This document shows, piece by piece, positions 1 through 7,561 of a stretch of 64,000 bases of DNA. The stretch is taken from positions 2,393,501 to 2,457,500 of the forward strand of contig NZ_WTYH01000001.1 in the NCBI RefSeq assembly GCF_009827335.1, in the 5' to 3' direction. The translations under genes and the position numbers were made by a program. Position 1 is the first letter of the stretch, and the number at the start of each line of letters is the position of its first letter. The notes beneath the pieces are model-generated. The model searched no databases. It worked only from the letters and a program-made list of their open reading frames with translations, and was not told where the DNA came from. The stretch comes from Aurantiacibacter arachoides. GTDB taxonomy: Bacteria; Pseudomonadota; Alphaproteobacteria; Sphingomonadales; Sphingomonadaceae.

Positions 1-21
1 TTGACAGCAGGACTTGCCCAT
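1..21 (-). CDS. 5' end of a gene divergent from the MerR regulator (partial)
   Basis: Only the first seven codons lie in the window, reading leftward: MGKSCCQ. An AAGGAG Shine-Dalgarno sequence stands seven bases before the ATG (minus strand), and a MerR-type promoter lies just upstream. A Cys-Cys pair at the N terminus together with a metal-type MerR neighbour suggests a heavy-metal transporter or metal-handling protein. That function is inferred from context only. Confidence 0.5.
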
Positions 22-54
22 ACTGCTCTCCTTGCAACGTTCGAGTCGCAGGAA

Positions 55-85
55 CATATGCACCTTGTAGCAACTACAAGGTCAA
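55..85 (-). promoter_or_regulatory. MerR-type divergent promoter and operator
   Basis: On the minus strand the sequence reads TTGACC (-35, 85..80), a 19-base spacer, then CATATG (-10, 60..55). A perfect 9-3-9 dyad, ACCTTGTAG-caa-CTACAAGGT (62-82), fills the spacer. A long 19-base spacer holding the dyad is the hallmark of promoters that MerR proteins activate by untwisting DNA. It ends seven bases before the merR-like start codon, so it probably also autoregulates that gene. Confidence 0.75.
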
Positions 86-88
86 GCG

Positions 89-487
89 ATGCGTATCGGC
101 GAACTGGCAAGAGCGACCGGCACCAAGGCGGAAACGATCCGCTATTACGAGCGCGAGGGTATCCTTCCCGCCGCAGATCGGACCGACTCCAACTATCGCG
201 ACTACTCCGAGAACCACTTGGCTGCGCTGACATTCGTGCGTCGCGCGCGTGAGCTCGGCTTCAGCATGGCGCAAGTGCGCGAACTGCTCGCGCTGTCCGA
301 CCATGACGACAAACCGTGCGGGAATGTCGACCAGCTCGTCCAGCGCCAGTTGGCGGAGGTTGAGCGAAAGATCGCCGACCTGACGGCGCTGCGCACAGAA
401 CTTGGAGAAATGCTGCGATCTTGCAGGGCTGAACGCATCGGTGAATGTCGTATCGTCGAAAGCTTGGCTCGCCCTCTTCGTCGTTGA
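89..487 (+). CDS. MerR-family metal-responsive regulator (CadR/PbrR/ZntR type)
   Basis: 132 residues. The N-terminal winged helix shows IGELARATGTKAETIRYYER, the MerR signature, followed by a dimerisation helix. Cysteines at C77 (DKPCGN), C112 and C120 match the three metal-binding positions of Cd/Pb/Zn-sensing MerR proteins. It starts at ATG 89, seven bases after a perfect dyad lying in a 19-base promoter spacer on the opposite strand. It probably activates the divergent gene that leaves the window at base 1. The exact metal cannot be told from sequence alone. Confidence 0.85.
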   Translation: MRIGELARATGTKAETIRYYEREGILPAADRTDSNYRDYSENHLAALTFVRRARELGFSMAQVRELLALSDHDDKPCGNVDQLVQRQLAEVERKIADLTALRTELGEMLRSCRAERIGECRIVESLARPLRR

Positions 488-515
488 GGCGAGGCTTGAA
501 GTAGCAATGACCGCT

Positions 516-635
516 GTGGGGTCGTTGGCCGACGGTCCTCTCTCAGTCCCAACCGTGAAATAGCTGCCAGTCGGGCTTCGGGAATCTCTCCCTGACCTCG
601 CGAGGGCGGCAATTATGGTGGGAAACGGACGTTCG
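516..635. repeat. Diverged intergenic repeat, copy 1
   Basis: This stretch and 1107-1225 align along their length. Both begin TGGGGTCGTT(G/A)GCCGAC, share CCAACC..., TAGCTGC(C/T)AGTCG and CGCGAGG, and end near GGTGG and a GAC(G/A)TTC-like segment. It is noncoding and probably a degenerate dispersed element of this genome. Confidence 0.6.
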
Positions 636-694
636 AGCTTGGCTGGACTTCGGCGGGGGCTATAGTCCAGTAGGCAAACTAATTGGGGAACGTC

Positions 695-1063
695 GTGTCT
701 ATCAAGCCCGGGTTTTATAGCATCCGCCAAGCTGGTGAAGATCAAGACCCGTTGGACGGCCAGGCATGGGGACTAGCTATGCTTTTGCACCTTAAGGAAG
801 GCCGTTTCGTTGGCGTCGACCAAGGCGGATGTAAGGTTACCGGGAAGTATCAAGACAGCCTGAACGGCGGCAATAGCCTGCAGATGATCTATGACTTAAA
901 ATGTGGTTCGCACCTATTCAACGGAATGGTGCTTGAAGCTGATCACCGGATTGAGGCCACTATCGACTTGACCGCTGAAACAACGACTGGAGGGCACCAG
1001 CTTTTAGACATTGGTCTGGGACCAATGTTTATCAGCTTGGAATGGTTGGCCGACCCGGCTTGA
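695..1063 (+). CDS. Hypothetical protein
   Basis: 122 residues from GTG 695, which has GGGGAA a few bases upstream; an in-frame TTG at 683 is the alternative. The protein starts MSIKPGFYSIRQ and holds G-rich beta-strand-like stretches (GRFVGVDQGGCKVTGKYQ). This is loosely reminiscent of small GrlR-type single-domain proteins, but not enough to name it. It has no signal peptide or membrane segment and is flanked on both sides by the same intergenic repeat. Confidence 0.55.
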   Translation: MSIKPGFYSIRQAGEDQDPLDGQAWGLAMLLHLKEGRFVGVDQGGCKVTGKYQDSLNGGNSLQMIYDLKCGSHLFNGMVLEADHRIEATIDLTAETTTGGHQLLDIGLGPMFISLEWLADPA

Positions 1064-1106
1064 GCTTCCCTAATCTTACGGCCACGCAAGGTAAATACCG
1101 TCCGAT

Positions 1107-1225
1107 TTGGGGTCGTTAGCCGACAGGCCGTTCTCTGTTCCAACCATTGCTTAGCTGCTAGTCGCTTTCCGGCATTGCTCCTGGCCGCGCGAGGTCAGCT
1201 ATTAGGGTGGTTAGCTGACATTCCC
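1107..1225. repeat. Diverged intergenic repeat, copy 2
   Basis: Second copy of the element at 516-635, in the same orientation. The two copies bracket the hypothetical gene at 695-1063. Confidence 0.6.
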
Positions 1226-1253
1226 CTTGGCAGAAGTTAGGAGACGCTCACCC

Positions 1254-1577
1254 TTATGCTGGACGAGGTCCGAACAGGATGATCGCTGCGCCGCCCAAGC
1301 AGACAGCGGCGCCGATCACATCCCATCTATCCGGCTTCGCGCCTTCGATGATCCATAACCAAGCAATAGCTGAAACGACGTAAACGCCGCCGTAGGCCGC
1401 ATAAGTGCGTCCAGCGTGTTCAGCCTCGATGAGGGTCAACAAGTAAGCAAATAGGGCCAACGCGAGCATTCCTGGCGCTACCCACCAGACAGACTTGTCC
1501 AGCCGAAGCCATGCCCAAAATGCGAAGCAACCGGCAATCTCGGCCAGGGCTGCTCCAATATATGCAAACGCTGTCAT
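1254..1577 (-). CDS. YnfA/UPF0060 family small membrane protein
   Basis: 107 residues with four hydrophobic segments. Family features are visible: [15 protein letters not shown] near the N terminus, [20 protein letters not shown] in the middle, and [20 protein letters not shown] at the end. The family belongs to the small drug/metabolite transporter-like inner-membrane proteins; its physiological substrate is not settled. Length is normal for the family. The gene stands alone on the minus strand. Confidence 0.85.
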   Translation of the reverse strand: MTAFAYIGAALAEIAGCFAFWAWLRLDKSVWWVAPGMLALALFAYLLTLIEAEHAGRTYAAYGGVYVVSAIAWLWIIEGAKPDRWDVIGAAVCLGGAAIILFGPRPA

Positions 1578-1710
1578 AAGCCGTGGTTCGCAGTTGCAGC
1601 GAACGTCTGCATAGGGTCATGAGCCGCCAAGGTGCCGCCCCGGTGAGAAGCGGCGATCCTGGCTATTCTTCGAAGCTAGACCGAGACGGTGATGGAGTTC
1701 GGTGCGAGTG

Positions 1711-1824
1711 ATGAAGGAATGGAGTGACGATAAGACCGGCGACGTCGCCCTTCATGTCGAGTTTCTATTCCTCCTGACGGGCCTCGTGGTTCTGGTCGTG
1801 ATTGGAGTAATCGCATGGTTCTGA
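1711..1824 (+). CDS. Possible 37-residue single-span membrane peptide
   Basis: The frame ATG 1711 to TGA 1824 encodes MKEWSDDKTGDVALH followed by a strongly hydrophobic stretch (LLTGLVVLVVIGVIAWF). Its stop overlaps the start of the nuclease gene (ATG 1815), which would suit translational coupling. There is no strong ribosome-binding site, so it may be fortuitous. Confidence 0.3.
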   Translation: MKEWSDDKTGDVALHVEFLFLLTGLVVLVVIGVIAWF

Positions 1825-2165
1825 TGGCCGCGCTCATGGCGCTCGCACCCCCGATGGCTGTGTGCCCTGAACAGGGTGTGCGCATCACCTGCGTCCACGA
1901 TGGCGATACCTTCATCATCGATCGCGAACGCATCCGGCTCATGGACATCGATACGCCCGAGATGGAAGCACAGTGCGCAAGCGAAAGCCGTCTGGCTGTG
2001 CGCGCCCGTGATCGGTTGGTGGCAATCCTCAACAGCGAACAGTTTGTTGTCCACCGGGATGGTCAGGAACGCTACGGTCGCACGTTGGCCGTGGTGGCAA
2101 ACTCGCGCGGGTCAGTGGGCGATCAACTAGTTAGTGAAGGGCTGGCCCGCACATGGTCAGGCTGA
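1815..2165 (+). CDS. Thermonuclease (SNase-like) family protein
   Basis: 116 residues. The SNase fold is recognisable from VRITCVHDGDTFII (start of the OB-fold barrel with the calcium-site Asp region), RIRLMDIDTPE (first active-site Arg context) and GQERYGRTLAVV (second active-site Arg context), ending with a short helix, VGDQLVSEGLARTW. The N terminus is hydrophobic and short, possibly an export signal. GGAG lies eight bases before ATG 1815. Shorter than classical staphylococcal nuclease but typical of proteobacterial homologues. Confidence 0.85.
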   Translation: MVLMAALMALAPPMAVCPEQGVRITCVHDGDTFIIDRERIRLMDIDTPEMEAQCASESRLAVRARDRLVAILNSEQFVVHRDGQERYGRTLAVVANSRGSVGDQLVSEGLARTWSG

Positions 2166-2666
2166 CGCGAGCAGTGGTGCTGAGATATCGCATTGCTGAT
2201 GGCGATCGGCAGCCCGGAATGCCGTGCAAGGGGATGTGGAGGGGGCACTCGCGTGGAATGGGTGTCCCTCTCCTTTTTCGACTTGTAGCCTCAGCGCGGC
2301 AACATGGCGTTTGAAGTCACGCCAGGCGACGGCTCAGTTCGATCCAGCGCATGGGGATCTGTGATGCACCAGGGACCGTGGCAAGGGGTTTGGCGCGATA
2401 TCCGATGGGATCAGGCGGGTGTCATTAAGGGTTCTCACCACCACCCAGACCCATCAGCAAGTTCCGGCAGCCTTCGTAACGACCAGAGATTTCCCAACAG
2501 CACGAGATTCCCAGCAGGATACCGCTTACGGTTTGAAAAAACGATTGTGCTGGAATCATCAGGTTGAATGGCCTGCAGGTGTGATGGGCATAGACAATGG
2601 TGTAGAATGTGGTGGTTTGGTGACCTTTACATACGGCCATGGCGCTTGAGCAAAAATTCATAGCCG
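2166..2666. other. 500 bp without a supported gene
   Basis: Several overlapping open frames exist on both strands, but none has a convincing ribosome-binding site or a recognisable protein. No tRNA or strong hairpin was seen. It may be decayed sequence at the edge of the older mobile element that follows. Confidence 0.4.
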
Positions 2667-3647
2667 TTAATAACGCAACCATCGGCCACGCTGATCTGCT
2701 CGCGTAATCACGCGGCACGGCCTGAAATCCCCCTTGCCGCATGATTGACGAATGCGGGCCCAGTGCGCCTGGATCTCCTCGTGAGTAGGCGCCGGGGTTG
2801 CGGAACCCCGCGGTGCAATCTCCTGCCGCACAGCCTGACGGACCTTCTCCGCTATCGTGCGCCCCGCCCCAATTGAGAAAATCACATTGCCAACCTCGCA
2901 ATGCGAAAATAGCTCGATGAGACGCGAGACGCTACCTCTGGCATGAGCGACATCCTGTAACCGGAATCCCCCGCCGTCAGCCCTCGGAACGGGATTCTTG
3001 GCAAACGCTGGCCGCTTTAGCATGTACCGACCGATGCGGGTAAGATCGTCCACGGTAGGTCCGACGTTCTTGATGACGACGCTCCTTGCCCCCAGCGAGT
3101 TCGACAGCGCCCGCCTGCTGCACATGTTCGCTTCGATCTCACGGACCTTCAGATGCCCGCCTATGGCGCTGGCACCAAGGAAGTGGACGTGCGACACGAG
3201 CCGTCTACCTTCCTCCCCAGCGATGTTCTTCCACACGTCAGTCTCGACGACACCGAATCCTTCCAACCCAGCCCGCCCTAAATGCCGGTTGGTGATTGCC
3301 TTTAGGGATACGAGGTCAACATCCGGCTGCCTCTCCCAACTGACACCCGCGTCCCAGGCCATGGTCACCCAGACCCGCTGCCTCTCAGGTTCTCGCAGCC
3401 ACAGATCGGCCATCGCATCTATCAGCGCAGATTGCGCCGCGCGGTGCACCTTAGCGTTGCTCAATAGCGCGCGACCGGAAATGCGCCTGTCGGCGATCCC
3501 CGACAGGAAAGCCTGTTCCCGGCGATCCAGCGACCATGATTGGATATCACGGTGAAATTCGGCCTTGAACTGGGCGGCGTTGGTATCGACCTCGAGCATG
3601 GCGGCATCGATGCTGGGGGCGATAAAGGTGTCTGCGAGCAATCCCAT
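2667..3647 (-). CDS. HUH-like replication/relaxase-type protein
   Basis: 326 residues; AAGGAG precedes ATG 3647. Two features suggest a HUH endonuclease: SHVHFLGA near residue 150 (His-hydrophobic-His metal site) and GRYMLKRP near residue 207 (a Tyr-x-x-Lys nucleophile motif) about 55 residues later. Rolling-circle initiators and relaxases have this order. The rest is not recognised, so the call depends on two short motifs. A 29-base inverted repeat lies just upstream. It lies between the secreted nuclease and the broken tRNA, beside an excisionase-like gene, which fits an integrated-element remnant. Confidence 0.4.
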   Translation of the reverse strand: MGLLADTFIAPSIDAAMLEVDTNAAQFKAEFHRDIQSWSLDRREQAFLSGIADRRISGRALLSNAKVHRAAQSALIDAMADLWLREPERQRVWVTMAWDAGVSWERQPDVDLVSLKAITNRHLGRAGLEGFGVVETDVWKNIAGEEGRRLVSHVHFLGASAIGGHLKVREIEANMCSRRALSNSLGARSVVIKNVGPTVDDLTRIGRYMLKRPAFAKNPVPRADGGGFRLQDVAHARGSVSRLIELFSHCEVGNVIFSIGAGRTIAEKVRQAVRQEIAPRGSATPAPTHEEIQAHWARIRQSCGKGDFRPCRVITRADQRGRWLRY

Positions 3648-3667
3648 TGCGTCGCTCCTTGTGATTG

Positions 3668-3696
3668 CCCCCTGGCCGGTTTTTTCGGCCAGGGGG
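3668..3696. repeat. Perfect 11 bp inverted repeat upstream of the HUH-like gene
   Basis: CCCCCTGGCCG and CGGCCAGGGGG are separated by seven bases, mostly T. It sits about 20 bases upstream of the HUH-like start codon. No T-run follows on either strand, so it is not a typical terminator. It could be a leader hairpin or an origin hairpin. Confidence 0.6.
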
Positions 3697-3738
3697 GATG
3701 GTGAATGCTTCAGCTATGAAAAATTGGCCAGGTGCTGA

Positions 3739-4677
3739 TCAACAATACCTGATCATGGGCAGGGCCAGGTGCTCGAAGCCCAGCCTTTTCAACTCCGAAT
3801 GCCAAAAGTGCGGCACCAGATCACGATGGATCACTTCCACGCGGCCTTTGCACCCCTTTCTCTGAAGGTGTTCGATATGACCGACCGCTCCGGCGACAAC
3901 TGCTTTTCCCGCACCAAATCCAATTAGACTCTTCTTTAAGGAGACCTGGGAACGGCACATAAGCGTCACAAATGCCCGCTCCATCGGGCTGCCGCCCTTG
4001 ATGAAGCGATCGTTGTTGTCATCGAGTAGATCGCCTGTCGGCGTCCTCGTCAGGGGCGGATAGAAGATTGCCGCCAGCGCCGCCCTCAACGCACGCTGGT
4101 CGTTCAACGAGATGGTCAAAGCCGTTGAGCGTTCGATAGAATCTGTCGCGACGAACCGCCGCCTTGGGCCCCTTCGGATCTTCGTGGGCGGATTGCCGAA
4201 GTACAGGGCCACGACGTCCATCGCCATCAGAGGGATTTTGGTCTCGACCTCGGGTACCGAGCAGAAGCGTGCCCCAGCTAAACCATCGTACCCTTCCTTG
4301 TCATACTTCGCAGCGACCTTGCGAACATCCGCCAACGAAAAGTTGAGCGCGTCGAACGGCTGAATAGCTACCCTGCTAACTTGCAGCATGAGGTCTTCAC
4401 CCTTCGGCACCGTGTTTCTCAAGCCTGCCAAGGCTATCCCGGCACCTTCTCGAAGCATCTCGCCGTATGATGCTAACGGCGCGGCCACCGGTCGCCCCGT
4501 CCCTAACACCGCTTGATATTGCTCACTAATGCCTGGCATAAGGTCAGCTCCTACATACTCCTCTAATCGCTTTGCGATGGACTTCCTTGGTCTAGAAGAC
4601 GCCTTCGCGTCCGAGGGTAAAGAATTAGAACTGCTGGTGGGTTTCATATTCGAAGTAATCTTGTTATTTTTAGGCAT
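3739..4677 (-). CDS. Hypothetical protein of the putative older element
   Basis: 312 residues, starting at ATG 4677 five bases after GGAGG; a longer in-frame start at 4698 lacks such a site. The first 40 residues are Ser/Lys-rich and probably disordered. A mostly helical soluble protein follows, with a basic patch (KIRRGPRRRF). No membrane segment and no motif I recognise. Only about 90 bases separate it from the HUH-like gene downstream, on the same strand, so they may be co-transcribed. Confidence 0.6.
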   Translation of the reverse strand: MPKNNKITSNMKPTSSSNSLPSDAKASSRPRKSIAKRLEEYVGADLMPGISEQYQAVLGTGRPVAAPLASYGEMLREGAGIALAGLRNTVPKGEDLMLQVSRVAIQPFDALNFSLADVRKVAAKYDKEGYDGLAGARFCSVPEVETKIPLMAMDVVALYFGNPPTKIRRGPRRRFVATDSIERSTALTISLNDQRALRAALAAIFYPPLTRTPTGDLLDDNNDRFIKGGSPMERAFVTLMCRSQVSLKKSLIGFGAGKAVVAGAVGHIEHLQRKGCKGRVEVIHRDLVPHFWHSELKRLGFEHLALPMIRYC

Positions 4678-4948
4678 AATAGCCTCCAATTGGCGCAATT
4701 CATCGCCCGCACGCCAACGAAGGCCGGGCGAGATCGCGATACGTCAAACCAAAATTCTGTCCGCTATTCAGCGTTGATGAAAGCACGTCAGGGTGCTTGA
4801 CTCATGCGAGGGTTGGTGGAGCGCCGTCGACCCCACGCGTTGGGCGGCGATCGTTCAAGAGAACAGCTGTATAATCCTGCAAGGAACCGCTCTGGTGTGA
4901 CGGCATAAGCGTCACACTTCGGTGCGCGGTAGATCTGCGCTCGAGCGA

Positions 4949-5188
4949 TCATCGTACGGGCTCCCGACCGCCAACATCAGAAGTGCTTAGCCGAAGGCTA
5001 TCTTCCTCAAATTCTTCCAAATATTTCAGGGAGTAGCGGACGGCAGAACCGAACTTCGCGTACCTTGGTCCACCCCCTTTAAGACGCATCTTCTGCAGCC
5101 ACTTCTTGCTCATCGAAAGTCGTGACGCGGCCTCGGCTTCGGTAAGCCATTCGCGGGGATGAATCAGATTGTGGGATTCGCTAGACAT
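4949..5188 (-). CDS. Excisionase/AlpA-like helix-turn-helix protein
   Basis: 79 residues from ATG 5188. The segment WLTEAEAASRLSMSKKWLQK then GGPRYAKFGSAVRYSLKYLEEF has the layout of the small winged-helix excisionase family (a MerR-like helix-turn-helix, then a wing with a conserved R-Y). Such proteins bind near att sites or regulate mobile-element genes. No integrase is present in this left block, so it may be an orphan. Confidence 0.6.
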   Translation of the reverse strand: MSSESHNLIHPREWLTEAEAASRLSMSKKWLQKMRLKGGGPRYAKFGSAVRYSLKYLEEFEEDSLRLSTSDVGGREPVR

Positions 5189-5355
5189 GGGGCCATCATA
5201 CGGCCCGCCCCGGGCAATCCTGGCAAACCAGGGCGAATTCAATTTCCATTTCCGTTGGCAACAGGGTTTGATCGTTCGGCAACGGCCAGCGAGAGCCCTG
5301 GCAACGAAACAACTAACCTTTAAAAGTTAGCTCCCTTGGTATAAGTTCTAGCGCA

Positions 5356-5874
5356 ATGGCACGTACTACCCCACGCGATCGTCCGACTCGGCCACTCAAA
5401 GGTGGTCAGGTACAGATCGAGTTCGACGAGATCGCAGCATTAATCCGAGCGGAGGTTAAATGGCGCAGGGAACAACCGGATCAGAAGGTATTCGAGAAGG
5501 GTGACAGCTATTTCAAACGCGAATCATACGCACTCATCAGGCGGACAATTTCGCGGCCGGGCGGAGCCAGCGTGATAAAAGCGATTCTACGTCACTCGAA
5601 AATAGTTATATCTCAACCAAGCTACCAGGAGAACCAATTCTACTGGGGATTGAGAGCAATCGATCCGCATTTCGAAGCGATGCGATTTAAGCAGTATTTG
5701 AGTAGGTTCTCCAAGCAACTACTATATTCTCATCGCAATGGCGTACCTCCGATCTACCTGATTGGGTTCCTTTACCAATCATCGATCAATTGGGGAGCCT
5801 TGACCCTAGCCGACTGTCGAAAGCGAGATCCGTCGCTCAGCTTGCATACCAAGCTGTATAAGCCGCAAACCTGA
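5356..5874 (+). CDS. Hypothetical protein next to the tRNA
   Basis: 172 residues, basic, starting MARTTPRDRPTRPL, with no signal peptide or membrane span. It contains VIKAILRHSKIVISQPSYQ and a C-terminal YLIGFLYQSSINWGALT. Base composition is visibly more AT-rich than the host genes on the right of the window, consistent with transfer. It ends about 80 bases before the tRNA-Lys 3' end. Function unknown. Confidence 0.55.
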   Translation: MARTTPRDRPTRPLKGGQVQIEFDEIAALIRAEVKWRREQPDQKVFEKGDSYFKRESYALIRRTISRPGGASVIKAILRHSKIVISQPSYQENQFYWGLRAIDPHFEAMRFKQYLSRFSKQLLYSHRNGVPPIYLIGFLYQSSINWGALTLADCRKRDPSLSLHTKLYKPQT

Positions 5875-5955
5875 TCTGGGCCAATCGCGTGGTTGTGGGG
5901 TGGTTGTTAGGCAGGAATATAAATCAGTTCGGTTTACCTAAACCATTGATTCGAT

Positions 5956-6001
5956 TGGTGAGCCCGACAGGATTCGAACCTGTGACCCGCTGATTAAAAG
6001 T
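5956..6001 (-). pseudogene. 3' half of the host tRNA-Lys(TTT), cut by the prophage
   Basis: On the minus strand this runs from the anticodon loop (ACTTTTAATCAGC) through the variable loop, T-arm (ACAGG-TTCGAAT-CCTGT), acceptor CGGGCTC, A and an encoded CCA. Joined to 44603..44561 it makes a normal 76-nt tRNA-Lys. Phage DNA abuts it upstream and supplies no 5' half. Confidence 0.9.
5989..6001. other. attL core
   Basis: GCTGATTAAAAGT, identical to 44561-44573. It corresponds to the anticodon loop and 3' anticodon stem of tRNA-Lys on the minus strand. Confidence 0.88.
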
Positions 6002-6037
6002 GATCGGTCGCCTGATATAGAACAATGACTTAAGCCC

Positions 6038-6060
6038 ATTTTGGACCTAATTTTGGACCT
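6038..6060 (+). repeat. Two tandem candidate integrase arm-type sites
   Basis: ATTTTGGACCT occurs at 6038-6048 and 6050-6060, a 12 bp period, 37-59 bp inside the attL core. Similar (A/T)TTT(T/C)GGACC motifs lie inside attR and upstream of the integrase gene. This placement suits arm sites of a tyrosine integrase. Confidence 0.6.
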
Positions 6061-6195
6061 TACCACCTTTTCGAACCCAAAACGATCAGCTTGATCGTTT
6101 CCTAAATATCGGTGTCGATCGGCAATCCCGCCGTGGTGGGTTGCAGGTGCGGCGCTCGTCTGGGGAAGGGTGTGGTGCCCTTCCTCATTCGCCCC

Positions 6196-6450
6196 TTAGG
6201 GCTGGCGATATTTGGGGCGGCTGATGCGATACAACTCGACGAATTCTTCAGGGCTGAAACGATGGAAGAACGGCATGAAGGGCAACGTGGTGATGCCGTC
6301 GCGTGTGTAGGGTTCGGGTAAGGGGTCGGCAGTCAAGCTGTACATGATAAGCATTTTCTTAGCCGCGTGATGCCAGTGCATCCGCCTACGCTTTCGCTCG
6401 ACGGATTTCAGCGGTGCGATGTCGGCTCGATAATGCTCGATCAGCGTCAA
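6196..6450 (-). CDS. Hypothetical early phage protein
   Basis: About 84 residues from a TTG at 6450 that overlaps the TGA of the nuclease gene upstream (TTGA). The protein has a basic middle (VERKRRRMHWHHAAKK) and ends HRFSPEEFVELYRISRPKYRQP. It is the last gene of the leftward early operon before attL. The open frame extends further upstream, but that part lies within the nuclease gene in another frame. Confidence 0.5.
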   Translation of the reverse strand: MTLIEHYRADIAPLKSVERKRRRMHWHHAAKKMLIMYSLTADPLPEPYTRDGITTLPFMPFFHRFSPEEFVELYRISRPKYRQP

Positions 6451-6791
6451 CGTCGCACCAGCTTGAGAAAATCGTCGAGGTCGATCACTACCAGCGGCTT
6501 GCGGCGATCTTGTTTGACCACGGCCAGCGGTGTGCGATCGTTTTGCCCAGCGGCTTGGCCGAGTGCATCGTAAAGGACAGTGAAGCCTTTGGCCTTCGCC
6601 TTGCACTCGACGCTGAAGGGGAAGGCGCGCGCCGCCGCTGGCGACAGTTGCAGGTCTTCCCCTTGACTGCCCATTGCGCATGACCTGACGTCACCTTCCT
6701 CAAGATCAGGGAAGGCCGCAAGGATTGCGTCGCGGGCCGCTTGCTGCAACCTTCTGCCCTTACTTTTAGCAGATGAAACCTTAATCGGCAT
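6447..6791 (-). CDS. PD-(D/E)XK nuclease-like phage protein
   Basis: 114 residues from ATG 6791. The core reads MGSQGEDLQLSPAAARAFPF followed by SVECK, giving Asp46 and Glu62-x-Lys64 as the catalytic triad of a PD-(D/E)XK fold. Small phage enzymes of this pattern are usually treated as Holliday-junction or recombination nucleases. The C terminus has two beta-strand stretches (TPLAVVKQDRRKPLVVIDL). Its start overlaps the end of the 44-residue gene upstream, so the genes are tightly coupled. Confidence 0.7.
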   Translation of the reverse strand: MPIKVSSAKSKGRRLQQAARDAILAAFPDLEEGDVRSCAMGSQGEDLQLSPAAARAFPFSVECKAKAKGFTVLYDALGQAAGQNDRTPLAVVKQDRRKPLVVIDLDDFLKLVRR

Positions 6792-6915
6792 CGTCACCCA
6801 TGATCTCACCAAGGGTTAGGCCGCGTCCTTCGACGCGCATTTCGTGGCGCTTGAGCCATTCTTCGACACCTCGATCAAAGCGATCGATTGCCTCACACAA
6901 TCTGTTGTCTGTCAT
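6781..6915 (-). CDS. Small acidic phage protein, 44 residues
   Basis: MTDNRLCEAIDRFDRGVEEW... ends GEIMGDDAD. The ATG at 6915 has a TAAATA box five bases upstream, overlapping AAGGA. The gene overlaps the nuclease start at its 3' end. Predicted helical; function unknown. Confidence 0.55.
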   Translation of the reverse strand: MTDNRLCEAIDRFDRGVEEWLKRHEMRVEGRGLTLGEIMGDDAD

Positions 6916-6920
6916 GTTTG

Positions 6921-6926
6921 TATTTA
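6921..6926 (-). promoter_or_regulatory. TAAATA box, minus strand, N5 before ATG 6915
   Basis: AAGGATAAATACAAAC precedes the ATG on the minus strand. It matches the box found at the head of most prophage transcription units, here in the early operon. Confidence 0.4.
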
Positions 6927-6953
6927 TCCTTTCATGTAAATTTTCGGGCGGGC

Positions 6954-7334
6954 TCAAAACCACTCGTGGTGCTGACGCCAAAAAGGTTTCGCAGCCTCGA
7001 TCCTCGACAGCCCAGCGACGATGCCGTTGATCGTCATCATGGCGGTTTGCTGATCGAGTGGCGTCGCCGTCTCAGACTTCATCTGATCGATCGCTTTCTC
7101 GTAGCGGGCCGCTTTCATCGTGGGCGGGAAGATCGTGATCGCGCCGTTGAAAGCCGTTGTCAGGAACGGGCGAAGATCAAGGAATTCGAAGGACGACAGG
7201 CGAACGAAGTGGTATTCCTCACCATCGGCATCGGTGTTGGTCGAGCGATAGTTAAAGACGCGATCGGCGAATTCTCGTGCACCCGCTGGCGTTGTGTTGA
7301 GGGCGCGGGCAAGGGTTCGGGTGAAGGTGTTCAT
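6954..7334 (-). CDS. Hypothetical early phage protein
   Basis: 126 residues; AAGGAAA precedes ATG 7334. The N terminus (MNTFTRTLARALNTTPAGAREFADRVFNY) looks helical, and the rest contains DLRPFLTTAFNGAITIFPP. Soluble, with no recognised domain. Its start codon lies at the stop of the next upstream gene. Confidence 0.6.
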   Translation of the reverse strand: MNTFTRTLARALNTTPAGAREFADRVFNYRSTNTDADGEEYHFVRLSSFEFLDLRPFLTTAFNGAITIFPPTMKAARYEKAIDQMKSETATPLDQQTAMMTINGIVAGLSRIEAAKPFWRQHHEWF

Positions 7335-7558
7335 TAGTGTGTTTCCTTTCTGAAGATCGGCGTTGCGCCGTAAGCCTCGATCGCCTCTCTTATGGCTTCC
7401 TCGGCGACCTCGTATTCTGATCGCAGTTTCACCACGAGGAAGACCTGATCGTCTTCAATGAACGTGGTGAAACTTTCGAAGAGATCGAAGTGAAGGGTGA
7501 TCGCGTCTGACGGTTGAAAGCCAAGATGCTTGGCAAGGTGTGTGATGAAATCGTTCAT
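7334..7558 (-). CDS. Hypothetical early phage protein
   Basis: 74 residues, MNDFITHLAKHLGFQPSDAI..., acidic, with a beta-strand-rich middle (FTTFIEDDQVFLVVKLR). It overlaps the following gene and lies four bases after the helicase stop. Probably an accessory replication protein by position only. Confidence 0.6.
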   Translation of the reverse strand: MNDFITHLAKHLGFQPSDAITLHFDLFESFTTFIEDDQVFLVVKLRSEYEVAEEAIREAIEAYGATPIFRKETH

Positions 7559-7561
7559 GGT

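Noticed and set aside
1090..1100. TAAATA at 1091 in the host flank
   Set aside because: No start codon follows at N4 and it lies in an intergenic repeat region; taken as chance.
2304..2649. Overlapping frames of 76-87 residues in 2304-2649
   Set aside because: No ribosome-binding site or recognisable protein; frames are mutually exclusive.
6112..6321. 69-residue frame starting three bases after a TAAATA box at 6103
   Set aside because: Spacing is N3 instead of N4, it is antisense to the 6196-6450 gene, and the protein looks like a reading-frame shadow.
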